DNA of 11,128 nucleotides from Selenomonadales bacterium (GTDB lineage Bacteria > Bacillota > Negativicutes > RGIG982), in contig JAFPBC010000035.1 in assembly GCA_017390595.1 (NCBI GenBank), positions 1-11,128 on the forward strand, given 5' to 3'. Both the position numbers and the translations under genes were made by a program. This document shows, piece after piece, positions 1-6,738 of the stretch (position 1 is the stretch's first letter; every line of letters starts with the position of its first letter). The notes beneath the pieces were generated by a model. That model was not told where the DNA came from. It did no database searches and saw only the letters and a program-made list of their open reading frames with translations.

Positions 1-109
1 CATCTACATCAGAATATACAGCTACAGTTTCAATCCCCAGCTCCTGGCAAGCCCGGATAATTCGCACTGCGATTTCGCCACGGTTAGCGATAAGGAGTCG
101 TTTGAACAT
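1..109 (-). CDS. accC: Biotin carboxylase, N-terminal fragment (acetyl-CoA carboxylase AccC type)
   Basis: The gene starts at the ATG read from 109 to 107 on the minus strand and leaves the window after 36 codons. The visible N-terminus contains ANRGEIAVRIIRACQELG followed by VAVYSDVD, the opening strand-loop-helix of the biotin carboxylase domain. That domain carboxylates biotin with ATP and bicarbonate. A strong ribosome binding site (GGGAGGTC, complement of 117-124) lies 7 bases before the ATG and fixes the start. The VAVYS wording is closer to stand-alone AccC subunits than to most pyruvate carboxylases, but 36 residues cannot exclude the biotin carboxylase part of a pyruvate or propionyl-CoA carboxylase. 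The gene is divergent from uvrC. The family is certain; the exact enzyme is not. Confidence 0.8.
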   Translation of the reverse strand, partial: MFKRLLIANRGEIAVRIIRACQELGIETVAVYSDVD

Positions 110-138
110 CGGAATAGACCTCCCATTTGCGTTAATGT

Positions 139-164
139 TAGCTTGTTATTTTTGTAACAAGCTA
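139..164. promoter_or_regulatory. Perfect 10-bp inverted repeat, Rex-like operator candidate
   Basis: TAGCTTGTTA (139-148) and TAACAAGCTA (155-164) are perfect reverse complements around a 6-base centre. The core TTGTTA-N6-TAACAA (143-160) has the arms and 18-bp length of the Rex operator described for clostridia (TTGTTAA-N4-TTAACAA). It differs at the innermost base of each arm: T for A and G for T. It lies just downstream of the predicted start of accC transcription, where a bound repressor would block it. No U-tract follows on either strand, so it is not a terminator. A leader RNA hairpin is the alternative. Confidence 0.55.
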
Positions 165-171
165 CAAAGAT

Positions 172-200
172 ATTATAATACAAATGTACACCGCAGGCAA
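172..200 (-). promoter_or_regulatory. Sigma-A-like promoter of the biotin carboxylase gene
   Basis: Read on the minus strand, TTGCCT (195-200) is followed by a 17-base spacer and a perfect TATAAT (172-177). Transcription should begin near 165, giving a leader of about 55 bases that contains the palindrome at 139-164. The -10 is ideal and the -35 matches at TTG plus one further base. Confidence 0.7.
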
Positions 201-216
201 TACTTTTTAAAAGTAT
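200..216. repeat. Inverted repeat abutting the accC -35 box
   Basis: ATACTTTT-T-AAAAGTAT is a perfect 8-bp palindrome around one central base. It touches the -35 hexamer (195-200) of the minus-strand promoter and sits between the two divergent genes. It could be a regulator site, but AT-rich palindromes of this size also occur by chance. Confidence 0.4.
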
Positions 217-241
217 ACATAGGGACACTATTATGAATTAT

Positions 242-270
242 CTGACAGATAAAAAGATAGCCATAAGAAT
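242..270 (+). promoter_or_regulatory. Candidate uvrC promoter
   Basis: CTGACA (242-247, five of six matches to TTGACA) and AAGAAT (265-270, four of six matches to TATAAT) are 17 bases apart, predicting a start near 277. A better -10 alone, TATACT at 281-286, has no convincing -35 and would start transcription only about ten bases before the ATG at 303. Confidence 0.4.
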
Positions 271-302
271 AAAAGCACGGTATACTAGAAATGGTGATGA
301 AA

Positions 303-2105
303 ATGAATGCAGAGATACAAGAAAAATTACAACTTCTGCCCGACAAGCCCGGCGTCTATCTGATGAAAAATGCGGATAAACGCATCATCTATGTCGGTAA
401 GGCGATCAACCTCAAGAATCGCGTTCGCTCGTATTTCCAATCGTCGAAAAATCATTCGCCCAAAGTACGTGCGATGGTTGAAAGAATCGCGACATTTGAA
501 TATATTATCACGACATCGGAGATCGAGGCACTCATTTTGGAGTGTAATCTCATCAAACGGCATCGCCCTCGTTACAATATCAGTCTGAAAGATGACAAGA
601 CGTATCCTTATATTAAGGTAACGATGGCTGATGCGTATCCGCGCGTCCATATCACACGGCGCGTGATGAAAGACGGCGGGCGGTATTTCGGCCCGTACAC
701 GAGTGCGGGTGCTGTACATGAGACGCTTCGCCTTCTCAAAAAGCTGTTTCCTATCCGCTCGTGCAAGCGCATGGACTCTCCGCGCCCTTGCCTTGAACAT
801 CATATCAAGCGTTGTCTCGCGCCGTGTACGGGGAACGTCCCGATGGAGACATATCGTCAGATGATAGACGATATCTGTCTCTTCCTTGAAGGGCGGAGCG
901 ACCAAGTCGTGCGTAGTCTGGAAGCGAAGATGACAGAAGCGGCAGAAGACTTCCGATTCGAAGAAGCGGCTCGGCTTCGCGATCAGTTGGTCGCGGTGAA
1001 GAAGGTACAGGAAAAGCAGAACATCGTCACGGGAAGCGGCGACCAAGACGTCATCGGTATGGCACGTTTGCCGAAGAGCGTCTGCGTGCAGGTCTTTTTC
1101 ATCCGCAGTGGGAAGATGGTCGGACGCGACCACTACCTCTTGCGTGGGAGCGACGAAGAAGAAGACAGTGCTATTTTGACCGCGTTCTTGAAACAGTATT
1201 ATGCGCGGGCGGCGTTTATTCCTCGCGAGATACTTCTTCCGTTTGTTTCGGAAGAGACAGAGCTTCTGACACAATTCTTGTCGGCGAAGAAGGAAGCAAA
1301 AGTCACGCTCCACGTACCACAGCGCGGTACGAAAAAAGATATCGTCACGATGGCGTGCGACAATGCGCGTCTCGTCCTGGAAGAAGAGGAGAAAAAGCGT
1401 CTGCCCGAGCAGTCGGAAGACGACGATGTGGTGGAAGAGCTTCGCCATCATCTCGGCCTTGCCAAACCGCCGTATCGCATGGAGTGCTTCGACATCTCGC
1501 ATACGCAAGGAACGGAAACAGTCGCCTCGATGGTCGTATTCGAAGGCGGCCGTGCGAAAAAAAGCGACTACCGCAAGTTCCGTCTGCGTACGGTCGAAGG
1601 CAAGCCCGACGACTTCCGCTCGATGGAAGAAGTCGTCCTTCGTCGGTATCGCGAGCTGAAAGAACCGCTCCCCGACCTCATCGTCATCGACGGCGGGAAA
1701 GGACAACTCTCCAGCGCGCTCAAAGTCATCCGCGGTGTCGGCCTTACGGATGTGCCTGTCGTCGGCCTTGCCAAACAGTTCGAATACGTCTTTCGCGAAG
1801 GGGAATCCGACCCCGTCATCTTGCCGCGTCATTCGCAGTCGCTCTATCTCATGCAGCAGATACGCGACGAAGCACACCGTTTCGCCATCACGTACCATCG
1901 CAAACTGCGCGCTAAACGTAATATGCAGTCCGTGCTCGATCACATCGTCGGCATCGGACCAAAACGCAGACAAGCACTCTGGAAAGCGTTCGGCAGTATC
2001 GACGCGATGCGCTCGGCAAGCGTAGAAGAACTGGCTGAAGCGGACGGCATGAATCATGCGGCGGCACAGGCCGTGTATGATTTTTTTCGCGCGCATGAAA
2101 TATAG
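303..2105 (+). CDS. uvrC: UvrABC excinuclease subunit C
   Basis: UvrC makes the 3' and 5' incisions around bulky DNA lesions once UvrB is loaded. From the ATG at 303 the protein has 600 residues, the usual family length. The N-terminal GIY-YIG nuclease shows GVY at 17-19, YVG at 30-32 and Arg40. A UVR-type UvrB-binding segment, rich in EEAARLRDQL, lies at about 205-240. The RNase H-like nuclease shows DISH at 397-400 and IDGGKGQL with Asp463. Helix-hairpin-helix repeats start near 547 (HIVGIGPKRR). In-frame ATGs occur at 291, 297 and 303. I choose 303 because GGTGA at 294-298 lies just ahead and because MNAEIQEKLQLLP matches how UvrC proteins usually begin. It is monocistronic; a promoter for the next gene starts right after the stop. 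Confidence 0.97.
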   Translation: MNAEIQEKLQLLPDKPGVYLMKNADKRIIYVGKAINLKNRVRSYFQSSKNHSPKVRAMVERIATFEYIITTSEIEALILECNLIKRHRPRYNISLKDDKTYPYIKVTMADAYPRVHITRRVMKDGGRYFGPYTSAGAVHETLRLLKKLFPIRSCKRMDSPRPCLEHHIKRCLAPCTGNVPMETYRQMIDDICLFLEGRSDQVVRSLEAKMTEAAEDFRFEEAARLRDQLVAVKKVQEKQNIVTGSGDQDVIGMARLPKSVCVQVFFIRSGKMVGRDHYLLRGSDEEEDSAILTAFLKQYYARAAFIPREILLPFVSEETELLTQFLSAKKEAKVTLHVPQRGTKKDIVTMACDNARLVLEEEEKKRLPEQSEDDDVVEELRHHLGLAKPPYRMECFDISHTQGTETVASMVVFEGGRAKKSDYRKFRLRTVEGKPDDFRSMEEVVLRRYRELKEPLPDLIVIDGGKGQLSSALKVIRGVGLTDVPVVGLAKQFEYVFREGESDPVILPRHSQSLYLMQQIRDEAHRFAITYHRKLRAKRNMQSVLDHIVGIGPKRRQALWKAFGSIDAMRSASVEELAEADGMNHAAAQAVYDFFRAHEI

Positions 2106-2134
2106 TTGTATAAGTAGGATTTTTTCGGTATAAT
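2106..2134 (+). promoter_or_regulatory. Promoter of the rubredoxin gene
   Basis: A perfect TATAAT (2129-2134) is 17 bases downstream of TTGTAT (2106-2111), which begins at the first base after the uvrC stop. The -35 matches only at TTG. The predicted start near 2141 gives a leader of about 34 bases. It lets the small redox gene be expressed independently of uvrC. Confidence 0.6.
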
Positions 2135-2174
2135 AAGAATGTAGAAACACAGAGAAGAAAGAAGGTGAACGAAA

Positions 2175-2330
2175 ATGACTTGGGTATGCACAGTATGCGG
2201 TTATGTATACGATGTAGCAGTTGGTGACGAAGACAACGGCGTAGCAGCAGGTACAGCTTGGGCTGACGTTCCGGAGGATTGGGTTTGCCCGCTCTGCAGC
2301 GTAGGCAAAGATATGTTCGAAGAACAGTAA
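2175..2330 (+). CDS. Rubredoxin
   Basis: A 51-residue protein of typical rubredoxin size. It carries the two iron-binding knuckles, CTVCGYVY near the N-terminus (Cys5, Cys8) and CPLCSVGKDMFE near the C-terminus (Cys38, Cys41), plus the conserved GD, AGT and PEDWVCP segments. The four cysteines hold one iron for single-electron transfer in the cytoplasm, in anaerobes often to rubrerythrin, superoxide reductase or flavodiiron proteins; the partner is not visible here. AAGGTG at 2162-2167 serves as ribosome binding site. Minor departures from the usual pattern are Val for Pro in the YDP segment, GVAAGT for the common GIxPGT, and Trp where Phe is common. It has its own promoter and terminator. 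Confidence 0.96.
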   Translation: MTWVCTVCGYVYDVAVGDEDNGVAAGTAWADVPEDWVCPLCSVGKDMFEEQ

Positions 2331-2337
2331 GAATGAT

Positions 2338-2375
2338 AAAAGAAGCGACTTGAATGAGTCGCTTCTTTTTATTTT
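2338..2375 (+). terminator. Rho-independent terminator after rubredoxin
   Basis: AGAAGCGACT (2341-2350) pairs perfectly with AGTCGCTTCT (2357-2366) around a 6-base loop. AAA before and TTT after extend the stem, and a T-rich run follows. It begins 8 bases after the stop codon. Confidence 0.93.
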
Positions 2376-2472
2376 GAGGAAGAAAATATTCTGTTTTATG
2401 CAGATGAGATATGACAAAGTCCTCTTTATCGTATAGCTAGTTTAGTAAAATAGGGGTAAAGGAGGTGCTGGT

Positions 2473-3660
2473 ATGTGCGATGATAAGAAAAACGGCAATC
2501 AATATGATGTGTTCAAAGATGACATATTCTCTTGGCGGGAGTGGTCTGCACCTAAGCTGATATTTGCAGAAGATATTCGAACAGCGCTCGATCGCTTTGC
2601 GCTTGTCGGAAGAAGGATAAAAGAGATGCAGATACTCGGCACTTGCTATACGTATATCGGCTTTGCTGTAGAGGAGAGGGCGTATGGGAAGCTGGAACAT
2701 CTGAGCGAAGAAGAGCGAGAACGAAAATCGCAATATCTGAATATCGACCCCGAGATGATGTGTGAACGATGGGCAGAGATCGATGAGGTGTTCATGATAA
2801 CGTTCGATGATGGTGATGTGTTTGAGATCGATACGCCGTGGGAAATGGAGTTTCGTATGAGTATGAACCGTATTCCGTGGTATACGGAATCATCGAGTTG
2901 GCAGAATCTCGATGCGGATGTGCTGTTTTCGAATTGTCTTGGGCAAGAGATCACAGCAGTCGAGATAGGCACTGATATGCGAGAAGTACATCCGATAACG
3001 GGAGAATCTTTTACCGAGCCACCGCTTACACGAGAATGTGTCGAACATATCATACTTCGGCTGGCAAACGGTCTGGCACTCAAGATATACGGTTGTGATG
3101 ATTTTTGCGAAGTCGAGTGTATCGATGCGAATGGCAAAACGACTGAGATCAGTTTTGGCGAACTGAAAAAAGGTCTGTACAATTGGGAAGACCTTCATGG
3201 GGATGAGGTTACAGGCTTTGAAGCGGAGAGCGACGCGGTATTCTTCAATGAGAAGGGAGTAGAATATATTGGTGGAGGTTACTTGACATTCGTTTCAAGC
3301 GGATGGAAGGAAGCCAAGCTGTACATTTCTGAAGATGATGTTGTTTTGATAGATTGGTGCGTTTCGTTGAAGATAAATGAATGGTTTGACGAGTATAGTG
3401 CATATCATTTCAGTTATGAAGAGTGGGACAAAGTGCTTGCTGAAGCTGACGAGATATTTGCGGCAAAGTCGTTTGATGATCTGTTCGATATGCTTATCGC
3501 AAGACAAGGTGGAAATGAGTATATGATGAAGAAGCTCAATTTTGACGGAGCTGATTTTTGGAAGAATAAAGAGCGGTATCGCAGACAGATCGAAGATCTG
3601 CGTAAATGGTCGAAGATCGTACTGAAACGCGGCAATACAATGAACATCTACGGCTATTAG
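2473..3660 (+). CDS. Uncharacterised acidic protein with an internal duplication, first of a coupled pair
   Basis: 395 residues, no signal peptide or membrane segment, very rich in Asp and Glu, so probably cytoplasmic. A strong ribosome binding site, AAAGGAGGTG at 2458-2467, fixes the start. I do not recognise the family. By eye there are two copies of one pattern. Copy 1 (about 40-135) has LVGRRIKEMQILG then VFMITFDDGDVFEI. Copy 2 (about 150-230) has CLGQEITAVEIG then HIILRLANGLALKI. Each reads as a strand-turn-strand unit of the kind 'hydrophobic strand, (D)G, strand ending in I'. The C-terminal part (about 300-395) is helical and charged and ends KRGNTMNIYGY. The stop overlaps the ribosome binding site of the next gene, so the two are translated together. 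Base composition is lower in GC than the flanks. TAAAAT at 2446-2451 may be a -10 box. Function unknown; an enzyme is not indicated, since no catalytic motif is visible. Confidence 0.85.
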   Translation: MCDDKKNGNQYDVFKDDIFSWREWSAPKLIFAEDIRTALDRFALVGRRIKEMQILGTCYTYIGFAVEERAYGKLEHLSEEERERKSQYLNIDPEMMCERWAEIDEVFMITFDDGDVFEIDTPWEMEFRMSMNRIPWYTESSSWQNLDADVLFSNCLGQEITAVEIGTDMREVHPITGESFTEPPLTRECVEHIILRLANGLALKIYGCDDFCEVECIDANGKTTEISFGELKKGLYNWEDLHGDEVTGFEAESDAVFFNEKGVEYIGGGYLTFVSSGWKEAKLYISEDDVVLIDWCVSLKINEWFDEYSAYHFSYEEWDKVLAEADEIFAAKSFDDLFDMLIARQGGNEYMMKKLNFDGADFWKNKERYRRQIEDLRKWSKIVLKRGNTMNIYGY

Positions 3661-3672
3661 GAGGCGTGAAGC

Positions 3673-4818
3673 ATGACGCAGAATAAGATGACGCTGTTGT
3701 GGGAAAAGGATCGTGCAGACTCTGAGAAAAATCTTTCATCTGTTCTGAATGATCGGCAACAAACAGCAGATGACTATACACAGGCGTGGCTTACAAGGAA
3801 AGGATATAAAATAATCGAAAAAGCTGTTTTTGATGATTGTATCGGTTATCGCTGTGAGAGAAAGGAAAAATCGTATAAGATATTTATGTATGGGCGAGAT
3901 GCGCGGCAGAGCATCCGAGCAGGCGGAGCTTTTTATAACAAGCTGGCGCAATTGAACTTTGCTGCGAGCGATACGGTATTGATCTTGTATATTGATGTTG
4001 AGCGATACGCAGACGGTGATGAGACAAAGTATCGTATCTGTAACTGCCGCGGCGGCGAAGTGCGTGAGCCCGAGCTGTGGCAGATGAATGAAGTCGAAGG
4101 AAGATATATCCTTCAATACTATCCGTCGCAAGAAATGATAGAACAAGTGTGGCAGCTGATGTACGCATTCAATCGGGAGGATACGGACATCTATGACTGT
4201 ATCGTTATTGATGATGATCCTATGATCAAAGAAGAAGGCGATAGAGGATGGGGTCTAAATAGTGTGTTTTATGGACGATTGTTCAGTATGCATCGGCAGT
4301 ACGGAGATATGAAGCTGGGGTATGTTTGCTTTGATGATATGACATACAGCGTTGCACCGTATATAGAGGGATTTGGCTTTTTTCGTTGGTATTCGAGCGG
4401 TGGGCGGATATCTCGTATTATCTGTCAGCGGTTTGATGATGAAGAACGGAAAGCGACGGATTTTATCAAGACCGAGCAGCGAGAACCGAATGATCTCTTC
4501 GATTATATCCCCAAACTCATCGGAGTAGTTCCGCTTCCGCCAACCATGCAGGAACGATTCGCTGTGAAGCTGTTCTTTGACAACAGAGAATGCAGAAAAT
4601 ATGTTCTGCCGATCGATGCGGACGATATGGCGGACGAAGCGATCGCTTATGGAAGATATGTTTTTTCGGACGGGATATGGAGATCGGTCCGAGTTGTCCC
4701 CGAACATGCAAGTCGCCATGATGATTATCCGAGATGCGGACCTGCCATCATGTTCAAAAACACATTTTCCATTGCGGGAACACGCTGTTATCTGGAAAGT
4801 AAACCGTACAGCGGATAA
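3673..4818 (+). CDS. Uncharacterised protein, DUF2442-like C-terminus, second of a coupled pair
   Basis: 381 residues, soluble, no signal peptide. AGGAGG at 3659-3664 overlaps the stop of the gene before and lies 8 bases ahead of the ATG, so translation is probably coupled. The N-terminal half (about 35-180) contains GYKIIEKAVFDDCIGYRCE, then TVLILYIDVERYADG and YILQYYPSQEMIEQVWQ. The middle (about 200-285) is aromatic-rich, with LGYVCFDDMTYSVAPYIEG. The last 85 residues open with ERFAVKLFFDNRECRKYVL and close with GTRCYLESKPYSG. That layout resembles small DUF2442-type domains (FDNGE-R-xxL early, LYYESKP at the end), but I cannot confirm it. The whole protein feels like a family of hypothetical proteins seen in gut Firmicutes. 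I see no catalytic motif and assign no function. Composition is AT-rich like its partner. Confidence 0.85.
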   Translation: MTQNKMTLLWEKDRADSEKNLSSVLNDRQQTADDYTQAWLTRKGYKIIEKAVFDDCIGYRCERKEKSYKIFMYGRDARQSIRAGGAFYNKLAQLNFAASDTVLILYIDVERYADGDETKYRICNCRGGEVREPELWQMNEVEGRYILQYYPSQEMIEQVWQLMYAFNREDTDIYDCIVIDDDPMIKEEGDRGWGLNSVFYGRLFSMHRQYGDMKLGYVCFDDMTYSVAPYIEGFGFFRWYSSGGRISRIICQRFDDEERKATDFIKTEQREPNDLFDYIPKLIGVVPLPPTMQERFAVKLFFDNRECRKYVLPIDADDMADEAIAYGRYVFSDGIWRSVRVVPEHASRHDDYPRCGPAIMFKNTFSIAGTRCYLESKPYSG

Positions 4819-4832
4819 TATGCTTAAATAGG

Positions 4833-4870
4833 AACAGGGCACACATCTTAATGGATGCGTACCCTGTTTT
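4833..4870 (+). terminator. Hairpin terminator after the unknown pair, possibly shared by both strands
   Basis: The arms 4833-4847 and 4854-4868 pair at 13 of 15 positions around the loop TTAATG, and the outer AACAGGG/CCCTGTT part is perfect. A short T-run (4867-4870) follows on the plus strand. It lies 14 bases after the plus-strand stop and about 18 bases past the stop of the convergent gene, so it may serve both. The T-run is weak on plus and weaker on minus. Confidence 0.65.
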
Positions 4871-4886
4871 CATCTATAAGCGTGCG

Positions 4887-5426
4887 TCAATTCACTACTT
4901 TGTGCAGTTTTGGGAGCCAGCCGTTTTTGAGCATGAGCTGTAAGAGTCGGTAGTCCCAGTCGAGGCCGTCATTTAAGAGTGTGCGGTACATGAGCGCGAC
5001 TTCGACTTGGTACGACTGGTGGAGTGCGGCGAGCATAGCGAGCTGAGATGCTTTGGCGATAGAGCCGATGGCGATGGCGACTTCGGCATCGGTCAGGCGC
5101 GCGTCGGGGTGTATTTCAAGCGGTGCTTTGTGAAGGGTACGGCGCGGGAAGGTAACGGATGGGATCTTGCCGCCGCTTTCCTGCAAGAGGTCTTCCGAGC
5201 GGTTGATGAGGGATTTGGTCAGGGAGTCTTGTGCTTGTTTGATGAGGTGCTTGAGCTCGGCGTTCTGCGCGTGGTTATAGAGCGTTTCGAGGACGGATAC
5301 GTTATAGCGGCCTTGTGCGATGACGCCGTAGAGACCCGAGGCTTCGAGATAGTTAAGAGGCTCTTTGTCCATGATATTTTGGAAGAATTCGCGTGTTTCT
5401 TCGTTGAATCGTTCAAAAATAGACAT
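4887..5426 (-). CDS. Helical protein resembling the DUF3231 / ferritin-like group
   Basis: 179 residues starting at the ATG read from 5426 (MSIFERFNEETREFF). AAAAAAGGAGG lies 7 bases before it, so I reject the longer reading that starts 16 codons upstream. The protein looks almost entirely alpha-helical: a long helix around YGVIAQGRYNVSVLETLYNHAQNAELKHLIKQA, a linker with GGKIPSVTFPRR, and a second helical pair around EVAIAIGSIAKASQLAMLAALHQSYQVEVALMYRTLL. This arrangement resembles one repeat of DUF3231 proteins, a ferritin-like four-helix group best known from spore-formers. No clear pair of ExxH metal-binding motifs is visible, so metal storage should not be assumed. It is convergent with the unknown pair and divergent from mdh. 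The family call is by resemblance only. Confidence 0.75.
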   Translation of the reverse strand: MSIFERFNEETREFFQNIMDKEPLNYLEASGLYGVIAQGRYNVSVLETLYNHAQNAELKHLIKQAQDSLTKSLINRSEDLLQESGGKIPSVTFPRRTLHKAPLEIHPDARLTDAEVAIAIGSIAKASQLAMLAALHQSYQVEVALMYRTLLNDGLDWDYRLLQLMLKNGWLPKLHKVVN

Positions 5427-5529
5427 ATGATTCCTCCTTTTTTGTAAGTGTCGGGGCTTTATTAGGATGACCAAACGAGTGCATAATATGTGAAGCGATA
5501 ATATTTTATTGTATACATGGAAAAGTTGG

Positions 5530-5558
5530 TTGATTATTCGCTCGATTTATGATAAGAT
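5530..5558 (+). promoter_or_regulatory. Candidate mdh promoter
   Basis: TTGATT (5530-5535) and TAAGAT (5553-5558) are separated by 17 bases, each matching the consensus at four of six positions. The predicted start near 5565 gives a leader of about 80 bases that contains the palindrome at 5606-5619. Confidence 0.5.
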
Positions 5559-5605
5559 TTATGTTAGATATGGACAGCTCCGCAAACGGGCGTTTTATGT
5601 CAATG

Positions 5606-5619
5606 AGAACAAATGTTCT
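5606..5619. promoter_or_regulatory. LexA-box-like palindrome in the mdh leader
   Basis: AGAAC-AAAT-GTTCT is a perfect 5-bp inverted repeat. It contains GAAC-N4-GTTC, and its centre fits the Bacillus LexA (DinR) consensus CGAACRNRYGTTYC except at the two outermost bases. It lies about 40 bases downstream of the predicted transcription start and 27 bases before the ATG. A chance palindrome or a leader hairpin is quite possible. Confidence 0.35.
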
Positions 5620-5646
5620 TATATAAATGAAGGGGGTTTTTTAACC

Positions 5647-6582
5647 ATGAAAGTTACTGTTGTTGGTGCAGGAAATGTAGGCGCAACTTGTGCAAACGTG
5701 CTTTTGGCACAGGAAGTTGCAGATGAGATCGTATTGCTTGATATTAAACAGGGTGTGTCCGAAGGTAAAGCTATGGACATGATGCAGACGGCTAACATGC
5801 TCAATCTCCGCAGCACTGTTGTAGGTGTTACGAACGATTATGCTGCAACGGCTGGTTCCTCTGTTGTAGTTATCACTTCCGGTATTCCGCGTAAACCGGG
5901 CATGACTCGTGAAGAATTGATCGGCGTTAACGCTGGTATCGTTAAAAGCGTAGTAAGCAGCATTCTCGAACATTCTCCGGAAGCTATCTTCGTTATCATC
6001 TCCAACCCGATGGATACGATGACTTACCTCGCATTGAAAGCTAGCGGCGTTCCGAAAAACCGCATCATCGGTATGGGCGGCATGCTCGACAGCAACCGTT
6101 TCAGATACTACATCAGCCAGGCATTGGGCGTACATCCGGCAGAAGTTGACGGCTTCGTAATCGGCGGTCACGGCGACAAAACGATGATTCCGCTTCACCG
6201 TTTCGCTACGTACAATGGTCGCGCTATCAGCGAACTCCTCCCGGCAGAAAAAATCGACGAAATCGTAAAAGCTACGATGGTCGGCGGCGCTACGCTTACG
6301 GGCCTTCTCGGCACGAGCGCTTGGTATGCTCCGGGTGCAGCTGGTGCAATGGTCGTTAAAGCGATCGTTCGCAACGAACGTAAACTCGTTCCGTGCAGCG
6401 TATACCTCGAAGGCGAATATGGCCAGGAAGATATCTGCATCGGCGTACCGGTAGTATTGGGTGCTAACGGTGTTGAAGCTATCGTTGAATACGATCTCAA
6501 CGAAGAAGAAAAAGCATTGTTCGTAGCAAGTGCAGACGCTACGCGCGGTACAAACGCAGCTTTGGCAGACGCTTTGAAATAA
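5647..6582 (+). CDS. mdh: Malate dehydrogenase, LDH-like type, NAD-dependent
   Basis: 311 residues; interconverts malate and oxaloacetate in the cytoplasm. The Rossmann motif GAGNVG is at 7-12, and Asp32 ends the second strand, which favours NAD over NADP. GIPRKPGMTREEL (79-91) supplies Arg82 and Arg88, the arginine pattern that marks malate rather than lactate dehydrogenases. Asn120 (SNPMD), Asp148 and Arg151 (LDSNR) and the catalytic His175 (GGHGD) complete the active site. The start at 5647 is preferred over an upstream in-frame start at 5509, because MKVTVVGAGN is the normal N-terminus and AAGGGGG lies at 5630-5636. Codon use (GGT, GCT, AAA, CGT) looks like that of a highly expressed gene. 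It is monocistronic, with a strong terminator, and fits a fermentative route through oxaloacetate and malate toward fumarate. Confidence 0.96.
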   Translation: MKVTVVGAGNVGATCANVLLAQEVADEIVLLDIKQGVSEGKAMDMMQTANMLNLRSTVVGVTNDYAATAGSSVVVITSGIPRKPGMTREELIGVNAGIVKSVVSSILEHSPEAIFVIISNPMDTMTYLALKASGVPKNRIIGMGGMLDSNRFRYYISQALGVHPAEVDGFVIGGHGDKTMIPLHRFATYNGRAISELLPAEKIDEIVKATMVGGATLTGLLGTSAWYAPGAAGAMVVKAIVRNERKLVPCSVYLEGEYGQEDICIGVPVVLGANGVEAIVEYDLNEEEKALFVASADATRGTNAALADALK

Positions 6583-6595
6583 GCTATGCTACCAT

Positions 6596-6628
6596 AAAAG
6601 GACGAACCTTCGGGTTCGTTCTTTTTTT
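6596..6628 (+). terminator. Rho-independent terminator of mdh with UUCG tetraloop
   Basis: AAAAGGACGAACC (6596-6608) pairs with GGTTCGTTCTTTT (6613-6625) with one G-U wobble. The loop is TTCG closed by C-G, an exceptionally stable tetraloop. Seven T residues (6622-6628) follow the stem base. Confidence 0.95.
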
Positions 6629-6738
6629 ATGCAAAAAGAGCGAAAATTCATACAAAAGTAAAGGGCATAAGCAGGAAAACGTTCTGTCTAACAAGAATTT
6701 TATACGAAACAGACTTTGCTGATAGGAGAGATATTGAG

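Noticed and set aside
139..164. Terminator reading of the palindrome before accC
   Set aside because: No U-tract follows the stem on either strand, and it lies between a promoter and the start of the gene it would serve.
327..2417. Minus-strand open reading frame of 696 codons antisense to uvrC
   Set aside because: It covers uvrC and the rubredoxin gene, both certain. Its translation has no family motif and a biased Arg, His and Phe-rich composition typical of antisense frames. It also runs through the rubredoxin terminator.
5007..5447. Plus-strand open reading frame of 146 codons across the DUF3231-like gene
   Set aside because: The minus-strand reading has a strong ribosome binding site and a coherent helical pattern. 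The plus-strand frame ends in the antisense of that ribosome binding site.
5509..5646. 46-codon N-terminal extension of malate dehydrogenase
   Set aside because: The extension begins upstream of the predicted promoter and has no ribosome binding site. The family's normal N-terminus begins at 5647 behind AAGGGGG.
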